From UBA11986 sp963734955 (GTDB taxonomy: Bacteria; Bacteroidota; Ignavibacteria; UBA10030; UBA6906): a stretch of DNA of 64,000 nucleotides. Below are positions 1-9,671 of this stretch, one piece after another. Every line of letters begins with the position of its first letter. The first letter of the stretch is position 1. The stretch lies in contig CAVTJO010000007.1 in the NCBI GenBank assembly GCA_963734955.1, positions 186,001 through 250,000 of the forward strand, read 5' to 3'. The translations under genes were made by a program, and so were the position numbers. The notes under the pieces were generated by a model. The model saw only the letters and a list, made by a program, of their open reading frames with translations, did not search any database and had not been told where the DNA came from.

Positions 1-191
1 GAGAGTGGAACTCATCAATCCAGTGGATGGTTGCGCCCAAACAGATGGGACAGGTGCGGCGCGCTGATCTGCTGTGGCTTGCAGTGATGGATAATGTGCA
101 TCACCGGGGCCAGCTTTCAGTCTACCTTCGCCTTGCCGGTGCGAAAGTTCCGTCGATCTATGGACCCACCGCAGACGAACCCTGGATGTGA
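1..191 (+). CDS. DinB-family protein, C-terminal fragment
   Basis: An open frame enters from the left edge and stops at 189-191. The last residues, read from base 3, include a VMDNVHHRGQLSVYLRLAG stretch. This is the typical final helix of the DinB/YfiT four-helix-bundle superfamily, whose His in HHRGQ is usually a metal ligand. The N-terminal part, with the other metal ligands, lies outside the window, so substrate or function cannot be judged. Members are often thiol-dependent transferases or stress proteins. Confidence 0.7.
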   Translation, partial: EWNSSIQWMVAPKQMGQVRRADLLWLAVMDNVHHRGQLSVYLRLAGAKVPSIYGPTADEPWM

Positions 192-276
192 TGGCGACTG
201 ATCTGAATTGATGCACGGGCTTCAGGCCGAAGGGTCTGAAGCCTGATTGTTTTTTGAGGACAGCTCGAGCGCAAAC

Positions 277-936
277 ATGAGACACCGGATACGATGTCTA
301 CCTGCCGCAATATTGGTGCTCCTCGTCTCGGTGCGAGTACTCATCGCTCAACCGGACGAGACCAAGGGTCCGTGGAGGACCCCGGATCTTGTTGAGCTAG
401 TGAAGATTGATTCGACAGTCAGGCTTGATGTTCGCTACGCCACGACGAACAACTTCATGAAGATGCGAATGTACTCCGAGGCACGGGCATTTCTCCAGCG
501 ACCCGCCGCGAATGCCCTGGTGCATGCAAACCGCAAGCTTCATGAGCAAGGCTTCGGCATCCTTGTATTCGATGGCTATCGTCCATGGGCTGTGACGAAG
601 AAATTCTGGGATGCGACACCGCAATCGAAGCGGAAATTTGTTGCCAATCCCCGGAAGGGTTCGAAACACAATCGTGGATGTGCTGTGGATTGTTCTCTGT
701 ACGACCTGAAGACAGGGAATGAAGTCACGATGCCCAGCCCGTTTGATGACTTCACAGAGAAGGCGGCTGCAGACTATGGAGGAGGTACTCCCGAACAGCG
801 CCGGACCCGGGGCATTCTACGTGCGGCCCTTGACGCCGAGGGATTCGCCGTCAATCCCGATGAGTGGTGGCACTTTGACTACAAGGATTGGAAGAAGTAC
901 CGCGTACTCAATGTGCCGTTCGAGAAGATTCCATAG
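277..936 (+). CDS. D-alanyl-D-alanine dipeptidase (VanX/DdpX family, M15D), exported
   Basis: Predicted zinc dipeptidase that cleaves D-Ala-D-Ala or related peptidoglycan dipeptides. The family motif S-x-H-x2-G-x-A-x-D is present, with H131 and D138 as zinc ligands, and the E-x-x-H motif is EWWH, with E196 as catalytic base and H199 as third ligand. I start at the ATG at 277, giving 219 aa with a hydrophobic signal peptide (about residues 9-24). The frame also opens at a TTG 30 bases earlier, but that start would put charged residues before the signal. A periplasmic location fits turnover of wall peptides rather than vancomycin resistance; no VanH or VanA homologue is nearby. A dipeptide epimerase about 5 kb downstream may act on related substrates. 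Confidence 0.85.
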   Translation: MRHRIRCLPAAILVLLVSVRVLIAQPDETKGPWRTPDLVELVKIDSTVRLDVRYATTNNFMKMRMYSEARAFLQRPAANALVHANRKLHEQGFGILVFDGYRPWAVTKKFWDATPQSKRKFVANPRKGSKHNRGCAVDCSLYDLKTGNEVTMPSPFDDFTEKAAADYGGGTPEQRRTRGILRAALDAEGFAVNPDEWWHFDYKDWKKYRVLNVPFEKIP

Positions 937-980
937 GATCAATTCGCGCCCGCACCTTCACTTGACTTGTGCGAACAAGT

Positions 981-2798
981 TCACTTTAGCAGAATCAGGC
1001 TTCTTGTTTCCACGAACCCTTCTGCCTGCAGTCGGCAAAAGTATACGCCGCTGCCGAAGCCATCGGCATTCCACTCGGTCGTGTAAGCTCCGGGTGAAAG
1101 CCTTTCATTCACAAGCGTCGCAACCTCCCGGCCGAGGAGATCATATACCTTGAGCGTCACCAACTGTGAACTTGGGACCTTGAACGTGATACTCGTGCTT
1201 GGATTGAAAGGGTTCGGAAAATTCTGTTCGAGCGAGAATGTACCGGGCAACCGGCTTCCTTCAGGGGTTGTAGTGAGATCAAAGCGCACTGTGTCGGAGA
1301 CAGTTCCAAATTGATTGGTGGCCGCCAATCTGAACACGACGAAGGGCCCGGGGGGCGGTGCCCACGTGTAAGAGGTAGTTGTACCAGGAAGGACTGCAAT
1401 TACCGTGTAAATGGGCGGGCCGAGCCGGTACTGCAGGCTCAGTGAAAGCGGGGTGAAGCGCGAGGGATAGCCCCATAGCAATTGCAGCTCGGTCTGACTT
1501 ATTCTCCTTACAACAAAGCTATCTGCACGTCCCATCTCCGGACGAATGAACGGCGAATAGCTCACTCTCCCAAACACCGCGCTGTCGGGACGATGATAAA
1601 TCCATTGCTCGATCGTTGAGGAGTCTGCCGTCCCCCAATAGTTGTTCTGCGCGGAAATATCCTGCGTGCCGTTGTTGTACAGTTGATAGATCGTCCCGCC
1701 ATTATGGTTGTTGTCGAAAACGTTCCACCCATCGTCAGTCGTATCAGCATTGGTCAGGTCGCCAATGTTGGGTTTGGGTGAACTGCTGAGGCCGGATGCT
1801 GAGACGCACGTAATCCCCCAATAATTTTCCTTGATAAGATTGCCGGTGATGATTGGCGCATTCGTCGGTCCGCCGGTGTATACGGCAATGCCGCTGCCCG
1901 AGTTCAGCGAGTCGGGGTTGATCCGGTTGTTCTCGATGCGATTGTACCGGATGATCGGGTGGAGTGTTCCGCCTGCGCTCAATCCCTGAACGACGATCCC
2001 GAAGCTGTTATCGTGGATGTAGTTGTTTTCGACAACTGCGTTGCAGATATCGGTGCTCGAAAGCGTGACGAGACTGATTCCCCCTGCCCGGAAGTAGTTC
2101 TGGTTGTAGATTTCATTGTCGCGAATGAGGGGGTTATTGGCTCCCTGACCACCGATTGCAATCTGGTTGCGTGGGCCGGTGTTCTGGGAGTTGTTCCTGG
2201 CGAATATGTTGTGCTCGATGAGCGGCGACGAATTAACGTTTGCAGTGATTGCGGACTGTCGGTTCTCAACGAACGTGCAATAGCTGATTTCAGGGCTCGC
2301 CCCAAAACACCGGACCGCGTTACTGCTGTTGTTCGTGAAGAGCGAGTGAGAGATGCGCGTGTTCGAGTTGAGGCAATATACTGCTTCAACTGCATCCTGA
2401 ATCCGGCAATAGGAGAGCACGCATAACGTGTCAACTGACGAATCCTCAAATCTGAAACCCCGGTAATAACCCGCGGTTGAAACAAGGCCCTTCACTACGA
2501 TGGTGTCGCCGATCGTTCCGATTGCCTGGAGCACTCCGAAAACGGTGAAGCCCTTGCCTGCACCCTGCACAACAGAAATGACTGATCCGGCCTGAATCGT
2601 CAGCCGGTCGTTGGCAGCCACCGTGAGCGTGTCGTTCAACGTATAGTTGGGAAACGTGCCGATGACCGTTCCGCCTGAATGTGTCACGAGACTATCAAGT
2701 GTCCAGTTGGCGCCTGTGTTTGGTGTAGTGTATCCAGCCTGCAGATTCTCAGCCGATGTCAAACTCAAGAAGACGATGGCAAGGAGTATTGATTTCAT
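981..2798 (-). CDS. Secreted right-handed beta-helix protein with T9SS C-terminal sorting domain
   Basis: About 605 aa from the ATG at 2798, which begins directly with a signal peptide (MKSILLAIVFLSLTS). Residues about 100-400 carry many imperfect repeats of the parallel beta-helix type (NosD/pectate-lyase-like, with recurring N-N-x-I, I-x-N-x-I and Y-N-R-I patterns). Then comes a fibronectin-like stretch. The last ~85 residues form a T9SS sorting domain: NFPNPFNPSTSITF, VYDLLGREVATLVNE, GVYFCRL and a final SLILLK. The protein should cross the outer membrane through the Por system and be anchored or released. A carbohydrate-active or adhesive role is possible, but no catalytic residues can be assigned. 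Confidence 0.85.
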   Translation of the reverse strand: MKSILLAIVFLSLTSAENLQAGYTTPNTGANWTLDSLVTHSGGTVIGTFPNYTLNDTLTVAANDRLTIQAGSVISVVQGAGKGFTVFGVLQAIGTIGDTIVVKGLVSTAGYYRGFRFEDSSVDTLCVLSYCRIQDAVEAVYCLNSNTRISHSLFTNNSSNAVRCFGASPEISYCTFVENRQSAITANVNSSPLIEHNIFARNNSQNTGPRNQIAIGGQGANNPLIRDNEIYNQNYFRAGGISLVTLSSTDICNAVVENNYIHDNSFGIVVQGLSAGGTLHPIIRYNRIENNRINPDSLNSGSGIAVYTGGPTNAPIITGNLIKENYWGITCVSASGLSSSPKPNIGDLTNADTTDDGWNVFDNNHNGGTIYQLYNNGTQDISAQNNYWGTADSSTIEQWIYHRPDSAVFGRVSYSPFIRPEMGRADSFVVRRISQTELQLLWGYPSRFTPLSLSLQYRLGPPIYTVIAVLPGTTTSYTWAPPPGPFVVFRLAATNQFGTVSDTVRFDLTTTPEGSRLPGTFSLEQNFPNPFNPSTSITFKVPSSQLVTLKVYDLLGREVATLVNERLSPGAYTTEWNADGFGSGVYFCRLQAEGFVETRSLILLK

Positions 2799-2903
2799 GG
2801 TCTGATCCGGAATGAACGGTGGCAAGATATTTTTGGAACGACCGATACGAGGGAAATTCTAACCAGAAATCTATGGACGACGCAGCTCAGATGCAACTGT
2901 TTG

Positions 2904-4172
2904 TCACAACGGAGTGAGCAACACCATGATCTCAACGGATGAAGTTCCGGGGAACATGTCGAGTGGAATTGCGTTCACGACTTTGTATCCGTACTCCGTC
3001 CACCGGCGCAACTCTGAGGGCAGGATGTCTACGTTGCAGAAAATGTGAAGCACCTTTCCGGGTTTGCGGGCGGCGATGCACTCAATGACTCCTTCCGCAA
3101 CCCCCGATCGGGGCGGATCGAGGATAATGGCGGTGTGCTTCTGCACGCGTTCCATCAGGCGGGGAATGGAATCGATGGTGATGTCTGTGCGAACAAACCG
3201 GACGTTCGTTGCCTTCTGCCGCCTTGCATTGGCAATCGCTGATGCGATTGACTCGGTGGAAATCTCCACTCCTTCAACATATTGTACGCTGTGAGCGAGA
3301 CAAAGGGCAAGGAGCCCGTAGCCGCAATACAGATCGAGAAGTGTCATCCCATCGTTCAACTCGAGGAGTCGGCCTGCCTGAGTGACAAACAACTCGAGCA
3401 TCGACTGGTTGACCTGGGAAAAAGCGAGTGGCGAATACAGAAAACTCTTCCCGCATGTCCTGTGATAGATTTCCGCCTTCCCAAAAACTTTCCTGAGGAC
3501 CGGTTGCCTTTGGGTCGATCGGCCGAGATAGTAGTTCCTCGAAGCGGTATCCTCGTAGAGGAATACTCCGACAAGTTCTTGGAAGGTATGAGTCAGAGAT
3601 TTTGACAATGTGTTTGCAGCCCGCACTACCGTTGGGGTAATTTCCCGCACATTCAGAATCAGTGTCTGCTCGGTGTAGCTTCCCTTGATTATGGCGTAAC
3701 TGAGCACTTCGGACAATGGCCCGGCATAAGGTTTCTCAAGAGACTGCTGAATGTGCTGATAGATTTCCGAATGGCGCCCGGGCTCGATCGCACACCTTAC
3801 CACATCGAAAGGCTCATAGGAACCCTCGTCAGTTGGTGCTATGAGTCCCAGCCTGCAGGATTGCCGCACATGGGATGCGCGTCGCTTGGTGACCGTGCGA
3901 TAACCCCGCCCCATCGTCGAGGGTATGAGGGTTGATAGAAGGCCGGGCGCGTAATGCTGTTCCCAGAACGCGCTCAATGCCTTGTTCTTGAGCGTGACCT
4001 CGCTTTCGTATGAGAGATCAATAGCATGGCACAGGCTGCATCTGGCGCCGTGAGAAGACTGGCATTCTCCCTTTCCCAGTGGGCGCTTGCCTGCGTGTGA
4101 TGCTGCAATTGCTTCGGTGAGATGTTCGCTGAATGTTTTCAAAGGCGGGGAATATTGGAGAAGGGCAAGCAT
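2904..4172 (-). CDS. Class I SAM-dependent RNA m5U methyltransferase (TrmA/RlmC/RlmD family)
   Basis: 422 aa. An N-terminal Cys cluster (C37, C44, C47, with a likely fourth in VVRCAIE) matches the [4Fe-4S] site of RlmD-type enzymes. The C-terminal Rossmann domain has motif I DLYCGYG, the DPPRSG motif, a catalytic-Cys loop FCNVD in place of the usual SCNP, and MFPGTSSVE near the end. It should methylate C5 of a uridine in rRNA or tRNA; which site cannot be told. There is no clear N-terminal TRAM domain, as in the shorter RlmC/RlmD-like branch. The replacement of Pro by Val after the catalytic C-N pair is unusual. The gene follows the aminotransferase gene by 51 bp on the same strand. Confidence 0.8.
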   Translation of the reverse strand: MLALLQYSPPLKTFSEHLTEAIAASHAGKRPLGKGECQSSHGARCSLCHAIDLSYESEVTLKNKALSAFWEQHYAPGLLSTLIPSTMGRGYRTVTKRRASHVRQSCRLGLIAPTDEGSYEPFDVVRCAIEPGRHSEIYQHIQQSLEKPYAGPLSEVLSYAIIKGSYTEQTLILNVREITPTVVRAANTLSKSLTHTFQELVGVFLYEDTASRNYYLGRSTQRQPVLRKVFGKAEIYHRTCGKSFLYSPLAFSQVNQSMLELFVTQAGRLLELNDGMTLLDLYCGYGLLALCLAHSVQYVEGVEISTESIASAIANARRQKATNVRFVRTDITIDSIPRLMERVQKHTAIILDPPRSGVAEGVIECIAARKPGKVLHIFCNVDILPSELRRWTEYGYKVVNAIPLDMFPGTSSVEIMVLLTPL

Positions 4173-4223
4173 GCAACTACGGCATGTCCCTGCGCAGGGG
4201 CAACGGTATGGATTGCGTTCAGG

Positions 4224-5546
4224 CTACTGTAATGCAGCAAGCGCGTCTTTGAGACTTCCGAACATGCTTTGTATTTCATGAACAGAAACTGCCCCTACCG
4301 AAAGTCTGAACCATCCTGTATTCTCCTGGGAGCCGAATGCCTGAAAGGGCACCAGGGCAACACGTCCCTGTCGCAACAGGTATTGACGGATATCTTCATT
4401 GGTGCGAAGCAACTCGCCTGAAGAAGTGCATTTCCCGATGATATTGAACTGGACGCTCAAGTAAATCGCCCCCATCGGAGTAATGGCTTTTACGGGAACG
4501 CCTTCCCTCCGGAGGGCGGTGATTCCAGAATACAAAGCATCAAGCCGTTGCTGCAAACCGCTTTTCATCGAGTTGGAATATTCGGCGACGGCTTGGGGAT
4601 GCCCCAGAAGTTCCGCAGTTGCAACCTGTTCTGCACGCGGCGCCCACGCGCCGACATGTGCAAGCAGGCTTGCCATCCGCTGGATGATGTCCCTGGGACC
4701 CGCTGCCCAGCCAACGCGGACACCGGTTGCCGCAAAAGCCTTCGAGATGCCATCAACGTAGATCGTGTACTCTCTCATTTCAGGTCGCACCCCCACGGGA
4801 TGAACGTGTACGGTTGACCCGAAAGTCAGCATCCAGTAAACCTGATCGTACATAACATAGAGTGGCCGCCTGCCTGTATGCTTCCGCAGGTCATTTTCCT
4901 CGAGTACAAGGTCACAAAGTTCCTCAAGGGTGGTCCGGTCAAATGCAGTTCCGGTTGGGTTCAACGGAGAGTTCAACGCAATGAGGCGTGCATCTCTGAC
5001 TGCACGTTCGAAAAGTGAACGGGTCGGCAGGAATGCATGCTCTTCACCGCAGACGATGGGTCGCCCCACTGCCCGTACGAGATACGAGTAGTGGTTGTTA
5101 TTCCACGACGGGACGGGATACGCCACGACGTCACCGGGGTCGACGAGCGTGCCGTACGTGGCGAAAATTCCGGGGCGTGATCCGCTCGTGATCACAATCG
5201 AGTCGAGAGGATAATCGAGATTCAACCAGCGCCTGTAAGACTCCTGCACGTTTTTCTTCAACTCACTCAAGCCGTCCGTCGGGGGATAGTTCGTCTCACC
5301 TTTTGTGAGCGCGTCCTTGATGGAATGCTCAAGGAGTTTTGGGATGCGAAATTGTGCCGGACTGAAATCGCCAACCGTGAGATTGCAGACCTCTTTCCCA
5401 TCTGCCAGCATGCCTCGAACGTCCGCTGCGATTTTGAGGATCTCGGAGCCCTGGAGATGTGAAGCCATCAGGGAAAGGCGACCATCAGTCTCGCCGATGA
5501 TCTGGTTGATGGCCCGCTCAAGCATCACGTCGTTTGGATCGCGCAT
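4224..5546 (-). CDS. Pyridoxal-phosphate aminotransferase, class I/II (fold type I)
   Basis: 440 aa from the ATG at 5546, chosen because GAGGGG lies five bases upstream; the frame extends 16 codons further without a binding site. Typical aspartate-aminotransferase-superfamily features are present: the glycine-rich NYPPTDGLSELK region, LNSPLNPTGTAFD, a DQVYW acidic motif, the Schiff-base lysine in SKAFAATGVRVGW, and a C-terminal WFRLSVG with the substrate-binding Arg. The amino donor is unknown. The gene is transcribed away from the dipeptide epimerase across a 254-bp divergent intergenic region, so common regulation is possible. Confidence 0.82.
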   Translation of the reverse strand: MRDPNDVMLERAINQIIGETDGRLSLMASHLQGSEILKIAADVRGMLADGKEVCNLTVGDFSPAQFRIPKLLEHSIKDALTKGETNYPPTDGLSELKKNVQESYRRWLNLDYPLDSIVITSGSRPGIFATYGTLVDPGDVVAYPVPSWNNNHYSYLVRAVGRPIVCGEEHAFLPTRSLFERAVRDARLIALNSPLNPTGTAFDRTTLEELCDLVLEENDLRKHTGRRPLYVMYDQVYWMLTFGSTVHVHPVGVRPEMREYTIYVDGISKAFAATGVRVGWAAGPRDIIQRMASLLAHVGAWAPRAEQVATAELLGHPQAVAEYSNSMKSGLQQRLDALYSGITALRREGVPVKAITPMGAIYLSVQFNIIGKCTSSGELLRTNEDIRQYLLRQGRVALVPFQAFGSQENTGWFRLSVGAVSVHEIQSMFGSLKDALAALQ

Positions 5547-5747
5547 GGTGCCCCTCACATTGATGATAAGAAAGAACAGTGGCCTAATATACAAAAAAGA
5601 GGTTTGATTTCAAGGAACTGCGCGCACATCATCTCTCAACATCAGGCACGATCTGTCGGGGCAAGAGAGGTCGAGGTGGTTCTCCGGAATGTCTCACCCG
5701 TTGCAGCGACACCGCCCGGAGGACAAGAGAGCGCTTGATATTCATTT

Positions 5748-5770
5748 CCTCGATAGTGATATTGTCGAGG
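5748..5770. repeat. Inverted repeat in the divergent intergenic region
   Basis: CCTCGA at 5748-5753 pairs with TCGAGG at 5765-5770, 30 bp before the epimerase start. It may be an operator or a leader hairpin. There is no T-run, so it is not a terminator. The arms are short, and chance occurrence is not excluded. Confidence 0.25.
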
Positions 5771-5800
5771 CATACGATCGACCCAGTTCACTAGCCTGCC

Positions 5801-6820
5801 ATGCATCTTCTGCACTACCGCTACACACTTGAGCTGAACCATCCATTTACAGTGGCCGTTCACTCCCGAACGACAACTCCCGTGGTGCTGGTGGAGGTTG
5901 AGGAAGATGGCATTGTCGGGTACGGGGAGGCCTCCATGCCCCCATATCTTGGCGAGAGTCAGGAAACTGCTACGGCGTTTCTCTCGAATGTCGATCTTGA
6001 AATGTACTCAGACCATACCTGTATTGAAGACATTCTGAATAACGTGGACACCCTTGCCCCGGGGAACCATGCGGCGAAGGCTGCCGTGGATATCGCTTTG
6101 CACGACTGGCTTGGCAAGAAACGCAGGAGCGCTTGGCATAAAATCTGGGGACTCGATCCCACGAAGACGCCGATCACCTCGTTTACGATCGGCATGGATA
6201 CGACGGACGTCATCCAGCAGAAGGTGGAGGAATCTGCTGAGTACAAGATCCTGAAGGTGAAATTGGGCAAGGATAACGACAAGGAGATCATCGACACGAT
6301 ACGAGAAGTCACGGATAAGCCAATCCGCGTGGATATCAATCAGGGGTGGGTGGACAAGGACCACGCATTACGGATGATCGAATGGCTCGCGACCAAGAAC
6401 GTGGAGTTGGTCGAACAGCCAATGCCAAAGGAAATGGCGGCGGAACATGCGTGGCTGAGGCACCGTAGTCCTCTTCCGATCATTGGTGATGAAAGCATCC
6501 TGAGGCTCGGCGACATCAGGAAAGCCCTTGGCGTGTATGATGGTGTCAACATCAAGCTCATGAAGTGTACGGGGATGCTGGAGGCGTACAAGATGATACA
6601 TCTGGCGAAGGAACTTGGGCTGAAAGTGATGCTCGGATGCATGACAGAAACGTCGTGTGCCATCTCAGCGGCCGCTCAACTTTCTCCGTTGGTCGACTAT
6701 GCGGATCTGGATGGCGCTCTCCTTATCAAGAACGATCCCTTTGTAGGAGCAACTGTTGAGTCAGGGAGAGTCATGATGCCTGAAGGACCGGGAATCGGAG
6801 TTCGAAAGGTGGATGTATGA
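5801..6820 (+). CDS. Dipeptide epimerase (L-Ala-D/L-Glu epimerase-like, enolase superfamily)
   Basis: 339 aa, normal length. The muconate-lactonizing subgroup residues are in place: the K-x-K pair in LKVKLG, metal ligands in VDINQGW, EQP and GDES, and the second catalytic Lys in NIKLMKCTG. DGALLIKNDPF near the end resembles the specificity strand of Ala-Glu epimerases. The likely role is epimerisation of murein-derived dipeptides (L-Ala-D-Glu to L-Ala-L-Glu), but the family contains other dipeptide specificities. The stop overlaps the next start as ATGA, so translation is probably coupled to the transporter gene. The aminotransferase upstream is divergent. Confidence 0.85.
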   Translation: MHLLHYRYTLELNHPFTVAVHSRTTTPVVLVEVEEDGIVGYGEASMPPYLGESQETATAFLSNVDLEMYSDHTCIEDILNNVDTLAPGNHAAKAAVDIALHDWLGKKRRSAWHKIWGLDPTKTPITSFTIGMDTTDVIQQKVEESAEYKILKVKLGKDNDKEIIDTIREVTDKPIRVDINQGWVDKDHALRMIEWLATKNVELVEQPMPKEMAAEHAWLRHRSPLPIIGDESILRLGDIRKALGVYDGVNIKLMKCTGMLEAYKMIHLAKELGLKVMLGCMTETSCAISAAAQLSPLVDYADLDGALLIKNDPFVGATVESGRVMMPEGPGIGVRKVDV

Positions 6821-8380
6821 CTCGACAATCGGTTGGCTTTGTCCTTGCGTTGCTTGCCTTTCTTTTTCTTCTTATCGCACCGACCTTCGCGACGTTCCAT
6901 CGCGCAGCGCTGAAGCTTGTTGCTGAGCAACATGCCGCAGTCACTGCCGGAGAACTTGCACGTTCAATGCAAACCGTTTGCGCGCTCTCCCTTTTGATGA
7001 TCGTATTGTGGTTGACTGAGGCAGTCCCCCTACCTGCCACCGCGTTGCTCCCGGCAATTGCTCTTCCACTCTTTCATATTTCAGGCGTCAATCATGGCGC
7101 TGTGGTTGAGTTTACATTCGGTGCCACGGTTGTGAACTACGCCAATCCGGTGATCTACCTGTTTCTTGGCGGATTTCTCATTGCTGCTGCGATGCAAAAA
7201 TGGAAACTTGACCGGCGCCTCACGCTGTGGTTGCTGACCCGGGGAACTCTGGCGTTGGATTCACGCAAGATTCTCCTTGGCATCATGTGGGTAACGGCAT
7301 TCCTCTCGATGTGGATCTCCAACACCGCAACCGCCGCAATGATGCTTCCGCTTGGCATTGGGATCCTGTCGTCGATGGGGTGTAAGCCCGGGACGTCGAA
7401 GTTCGGGACTGCGCTGATGCTCGGCATTGCGTGGTCCGCGTCGATCGGGGGGATGGGGACGATCATCGGCACACCGCCAAACGGGATCGCGCTCGGAATT
7501 CTCAATTCCACGTTCGGGGGTGATCCTGCGTACCACAGAATCACGTTTCTGGATTGGCTCGTTATTGGCCTTCCGTACGTGATTCTTTTCGTTCCGATTG
7601 CGTGGCTCGTTCTGCTGAAAGCCTTTCCACCGGAGTTGAAAACGGATCCGGGGACACGGACTAGATTAATGGATGAATACCTGGCGTTGGGTCAGTTATC
7701 AGCGGGCGAAAAGGGGGCAATCTCCATATTCCTGCTCGCCTCGTTTCTTTGGGTTGTGACCCCGTTTCGAGAGCATCTCCTGCCCCCTTCAATCTCCGCG
7801 CATCTTGCCTGGCTGGATGAATATGCAATTGGTCTTCTCTGCGGAACGCTGTTGTTCTTCATCCCGATCAATGTCAAGACGGGGAGAGTTTCTTCTCGAT
7901 TGGTCCGACACAAAATTCGTTGACTGGGGAACATTGATTCTATTTGGAGGGGGAATTGCTCTCTCCGATGCGATGTTTAAAAGTGGACTTGCCGCGTGGA
8001 TTGCCCATACCTTCATTGGATCCCTTGGAACTCCATCAACACTGGTGATGATGGTCGTAATCGTCCTACTGGTGGCGATGCTCACAGAAGTAACCTCGAA
8101 TACCGCCATCACCACGATGATGGTTCCGATCGTGGTTTCAATTGCGCGTTCGACTGGAGAAAATCCGATCACCCTTGCAATTGCCACAGCGCTTGCGGCG
8201 TCAATGGCGTTTATGCTTCCGGTGGCAACCCCTCCCAACGCTCTTGTCTACGGGACCGGATATGTTCAGCTCAAGGATATGGTGCGGGGAGGGCTTGTTC
8301 TCGATCTACTTGGATGGATATTTACCGTGGGAATTCTCGTCGTGCTCGGAGCATGGATGTTTGGCATTGTGGGACTTTAG
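6817..8380 (+). pseudogene. DASS/SLC13-family anion:sodium symporter, split by one frameshift
   Basis: Two frames give one complete transporter. The first (from 6817) holds the N-terminal helices and the first SNT/TPPN pair (SNTATAAMMLP, GTPPNGIA). The second, ending at 8380, holds the repeat-related second pair (SNTAITTMMVPI, TPPNALVYG). Frame is restored by ignoring one base near 7885: ACG-GGG-(A)-GAG-TTT joins NVKTG to EFLLDW. The repaired length is about 520 aa, normal for the family. Substrates are usually di- or tricarboxylates or sulfate, taken up with sodium. The start overlaps the epimerase stop (ATGA). Conservation on both sides argues for a sequencing error or a recent mutation rather than old decay; programmed +1 shifting is less likely because no slippery site is evident. 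Confidence 0.75.
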
Positions 8381-8393
8381 TGCCGTCGGATGG

Positions 8394-8903
8394 TCACACT
8401 TCGATTAACTCCTGGTATTCCTTCCGGAGGTCAAACAGGTTCTCCTCTTGCAGTTCAACCTCGATGGATTTTCCGATCGCCGTGTCAAGTGGAATGCTCC
8501 AGCAGACAGGCCGATCACCAAGATCAGCAACTTTGGTCGTGAGCCATCTTCGTTTTTGAGGACTATTCGAACTGACAATTGTCTTTCGGACACGTGATTC
8601 GTTTGCCTTGCTTCTTGAGGGCGTCAGCAGGTAGACTTGATCGCCGTGCGTGTCTCGAAACAGACCATCCCAGGTGACGCTCATCTGGACTCTCTTATGG
8701 ATCTCGCGTTTGGAGGCATCTCTTTCTTCCTCGATCTCTTTTCGAAATTGAACCCTGCTCTTGATCAAGAGCTTCCTGTAGTCTTCAAGGGGATCGGATT
8801 CCAGCACTGCAAATTGTACCGCCGCAGGTTCAAGCTCGGGCACATTCAAGGTTGGACTAATCTGCCAGGTTGACTCTTTCCATTCCTGTGTTCGGTCGTT
8901 CAT
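8394..8903 (-). CDS. Hypothetical protein
   Basis: 169 aa; I do not recognise the family. GGAGGGG lies just upstream of the ATG. The sequence is soluble, with a charged helical middle (about residues 40-75, rich in E, R and K) that could form a coiled coil. There is no signal peptide and no transmembrane segment. It is convergent with the DASS transporter (13 bp apart) and 36 bp downstream of the MBL-fold hydrolase on the same strand, so it may be cotranscribed with it. Confidence 0.6.
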   Translation of the reverse strand: MNDRTQEWKESTWQISPTLNVPELEPAAVQFAVLESDPLEDYRKLLIKSRVQFRKEIEEERDASKREIHKRVQMSVTWDGLFRDTHGDQVYLLTPSRSKANESRVRKTIVSSNSPQKRRWLTTKVADLGDRPVCWSIPLDTAIGKSIEVELQEENLFDLRKEYQELIEV

Positions 8904-8939
8904 TCTTCCCCTCCGATGTTTTGGATGTTGTCCATGTAT

Positions 8940-9671
8940 TTACAGCGTGACCGGCGTGCCGGGTTCGAGTACGATGGTGCGCTTCTTAAGGTTTGCCGGG
9001 AGGTGTTTCCTCAGTTCCGACGGTGTTCCGGTAAGTGCCGGAAACGTGCCGTAGTGCATTCCGATAATGTGTTTCGGATGTAGCCATTCGCAAGCTCTTG
9101 CCGCTTCTTTCGGACCCATGGTGTACAAATCTCCAATCGGAAGCAGAACGACATCGGGCTTGTACAACTGGGCGATGAGTTTCATGTCCATGAAGAGTGA
9201 TGTATCTCCGGCGTGGTACACCTTCAATCCATTCTCAAACTCAATGACATAACCGGCGGCTTCTCCTCCGGGGATCGTCTTCCCATCGTCGCTAATGTCA
9301 GAACTGTGTTTAGCATCAACCATCGTCACCTTAATTCCGTCGACAGCGAGTGTTCCACCTTTATTCATTCCTCGAGCCGTGGTGATGCCGCGTGACTGCA
9401 GGTAGGTACACACCTCGTAGATGGCAACCACCTTTGCCCCTGTTCTTCTTGCCAGATCGATGGTGTTGCCAAGATGGTCCGAGTGGCCGTGAGAGACGAG
9501 TATGAGGTCGATGGCTGCGATATCCTTTGCGCCTTGCGGCGCGTTTGGATTGTCAAGCCACGGGTCGATCAGAACGGTTTTGTCTTTCGGCGAGATGATC
9601 TGAAATGCAGAATGTCCCAGCCAGGTGAACGTCGTTTTCGTTTGTGAAGTTGTGGCTGAACGGGATTTCAT
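8940..9671 (-). CDS. UPF0173-type metal-dependent hydrolase (metallo-beta-lactamase fold)
   Basis: 243 aa. Zinc ligands are visible: SHGHSDHLG (H-x-H-x-D-H), VDAKHSSD, HAGDTS and GMHYGTFP. The motif TWLGHSAFQI at the start is typical of the UPF0173/YtkL group related to UlaG. Substrate is unknown. AAGGAGAG precedes the ATG. It lies downstream of the purine operon on the same strand, but a 165-bp gap separates it from HIU hydrolase, so membership of that operon is doubtful. Confidence 0.85.
   Translation of the reverse strand: MKSRSATTSQTKTTFTWLGHSAFQIISPKDKTVLIDPWLDNPNAPQGAKDIAAIDLILVSHGHSDHLGNTIDLARRTGAKVVAIYEVCTYLQSRGITTARGMNKGGTLAVDGIKVTMVDAKHSSDISDDGKTIPGGEAAGYVIEFENGLKVYHAGDTSLFMDMKLIAQLYKPDVVLLPIGDLYTMGPKEAARACEWLHPKHIIGMHYGTFPALTGTPSELRKHLPANLKKRTIVLEPGTPVTL

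Noticed and set aside
7861..7925. Programmed +1 frameshift in the DASS gene
   Set aside because: No slow codon or stop at the shift point, no shifty sequence or stimulator seen, and similar breaks occur in argH and the GNAT gene; error or mutation is simpler.
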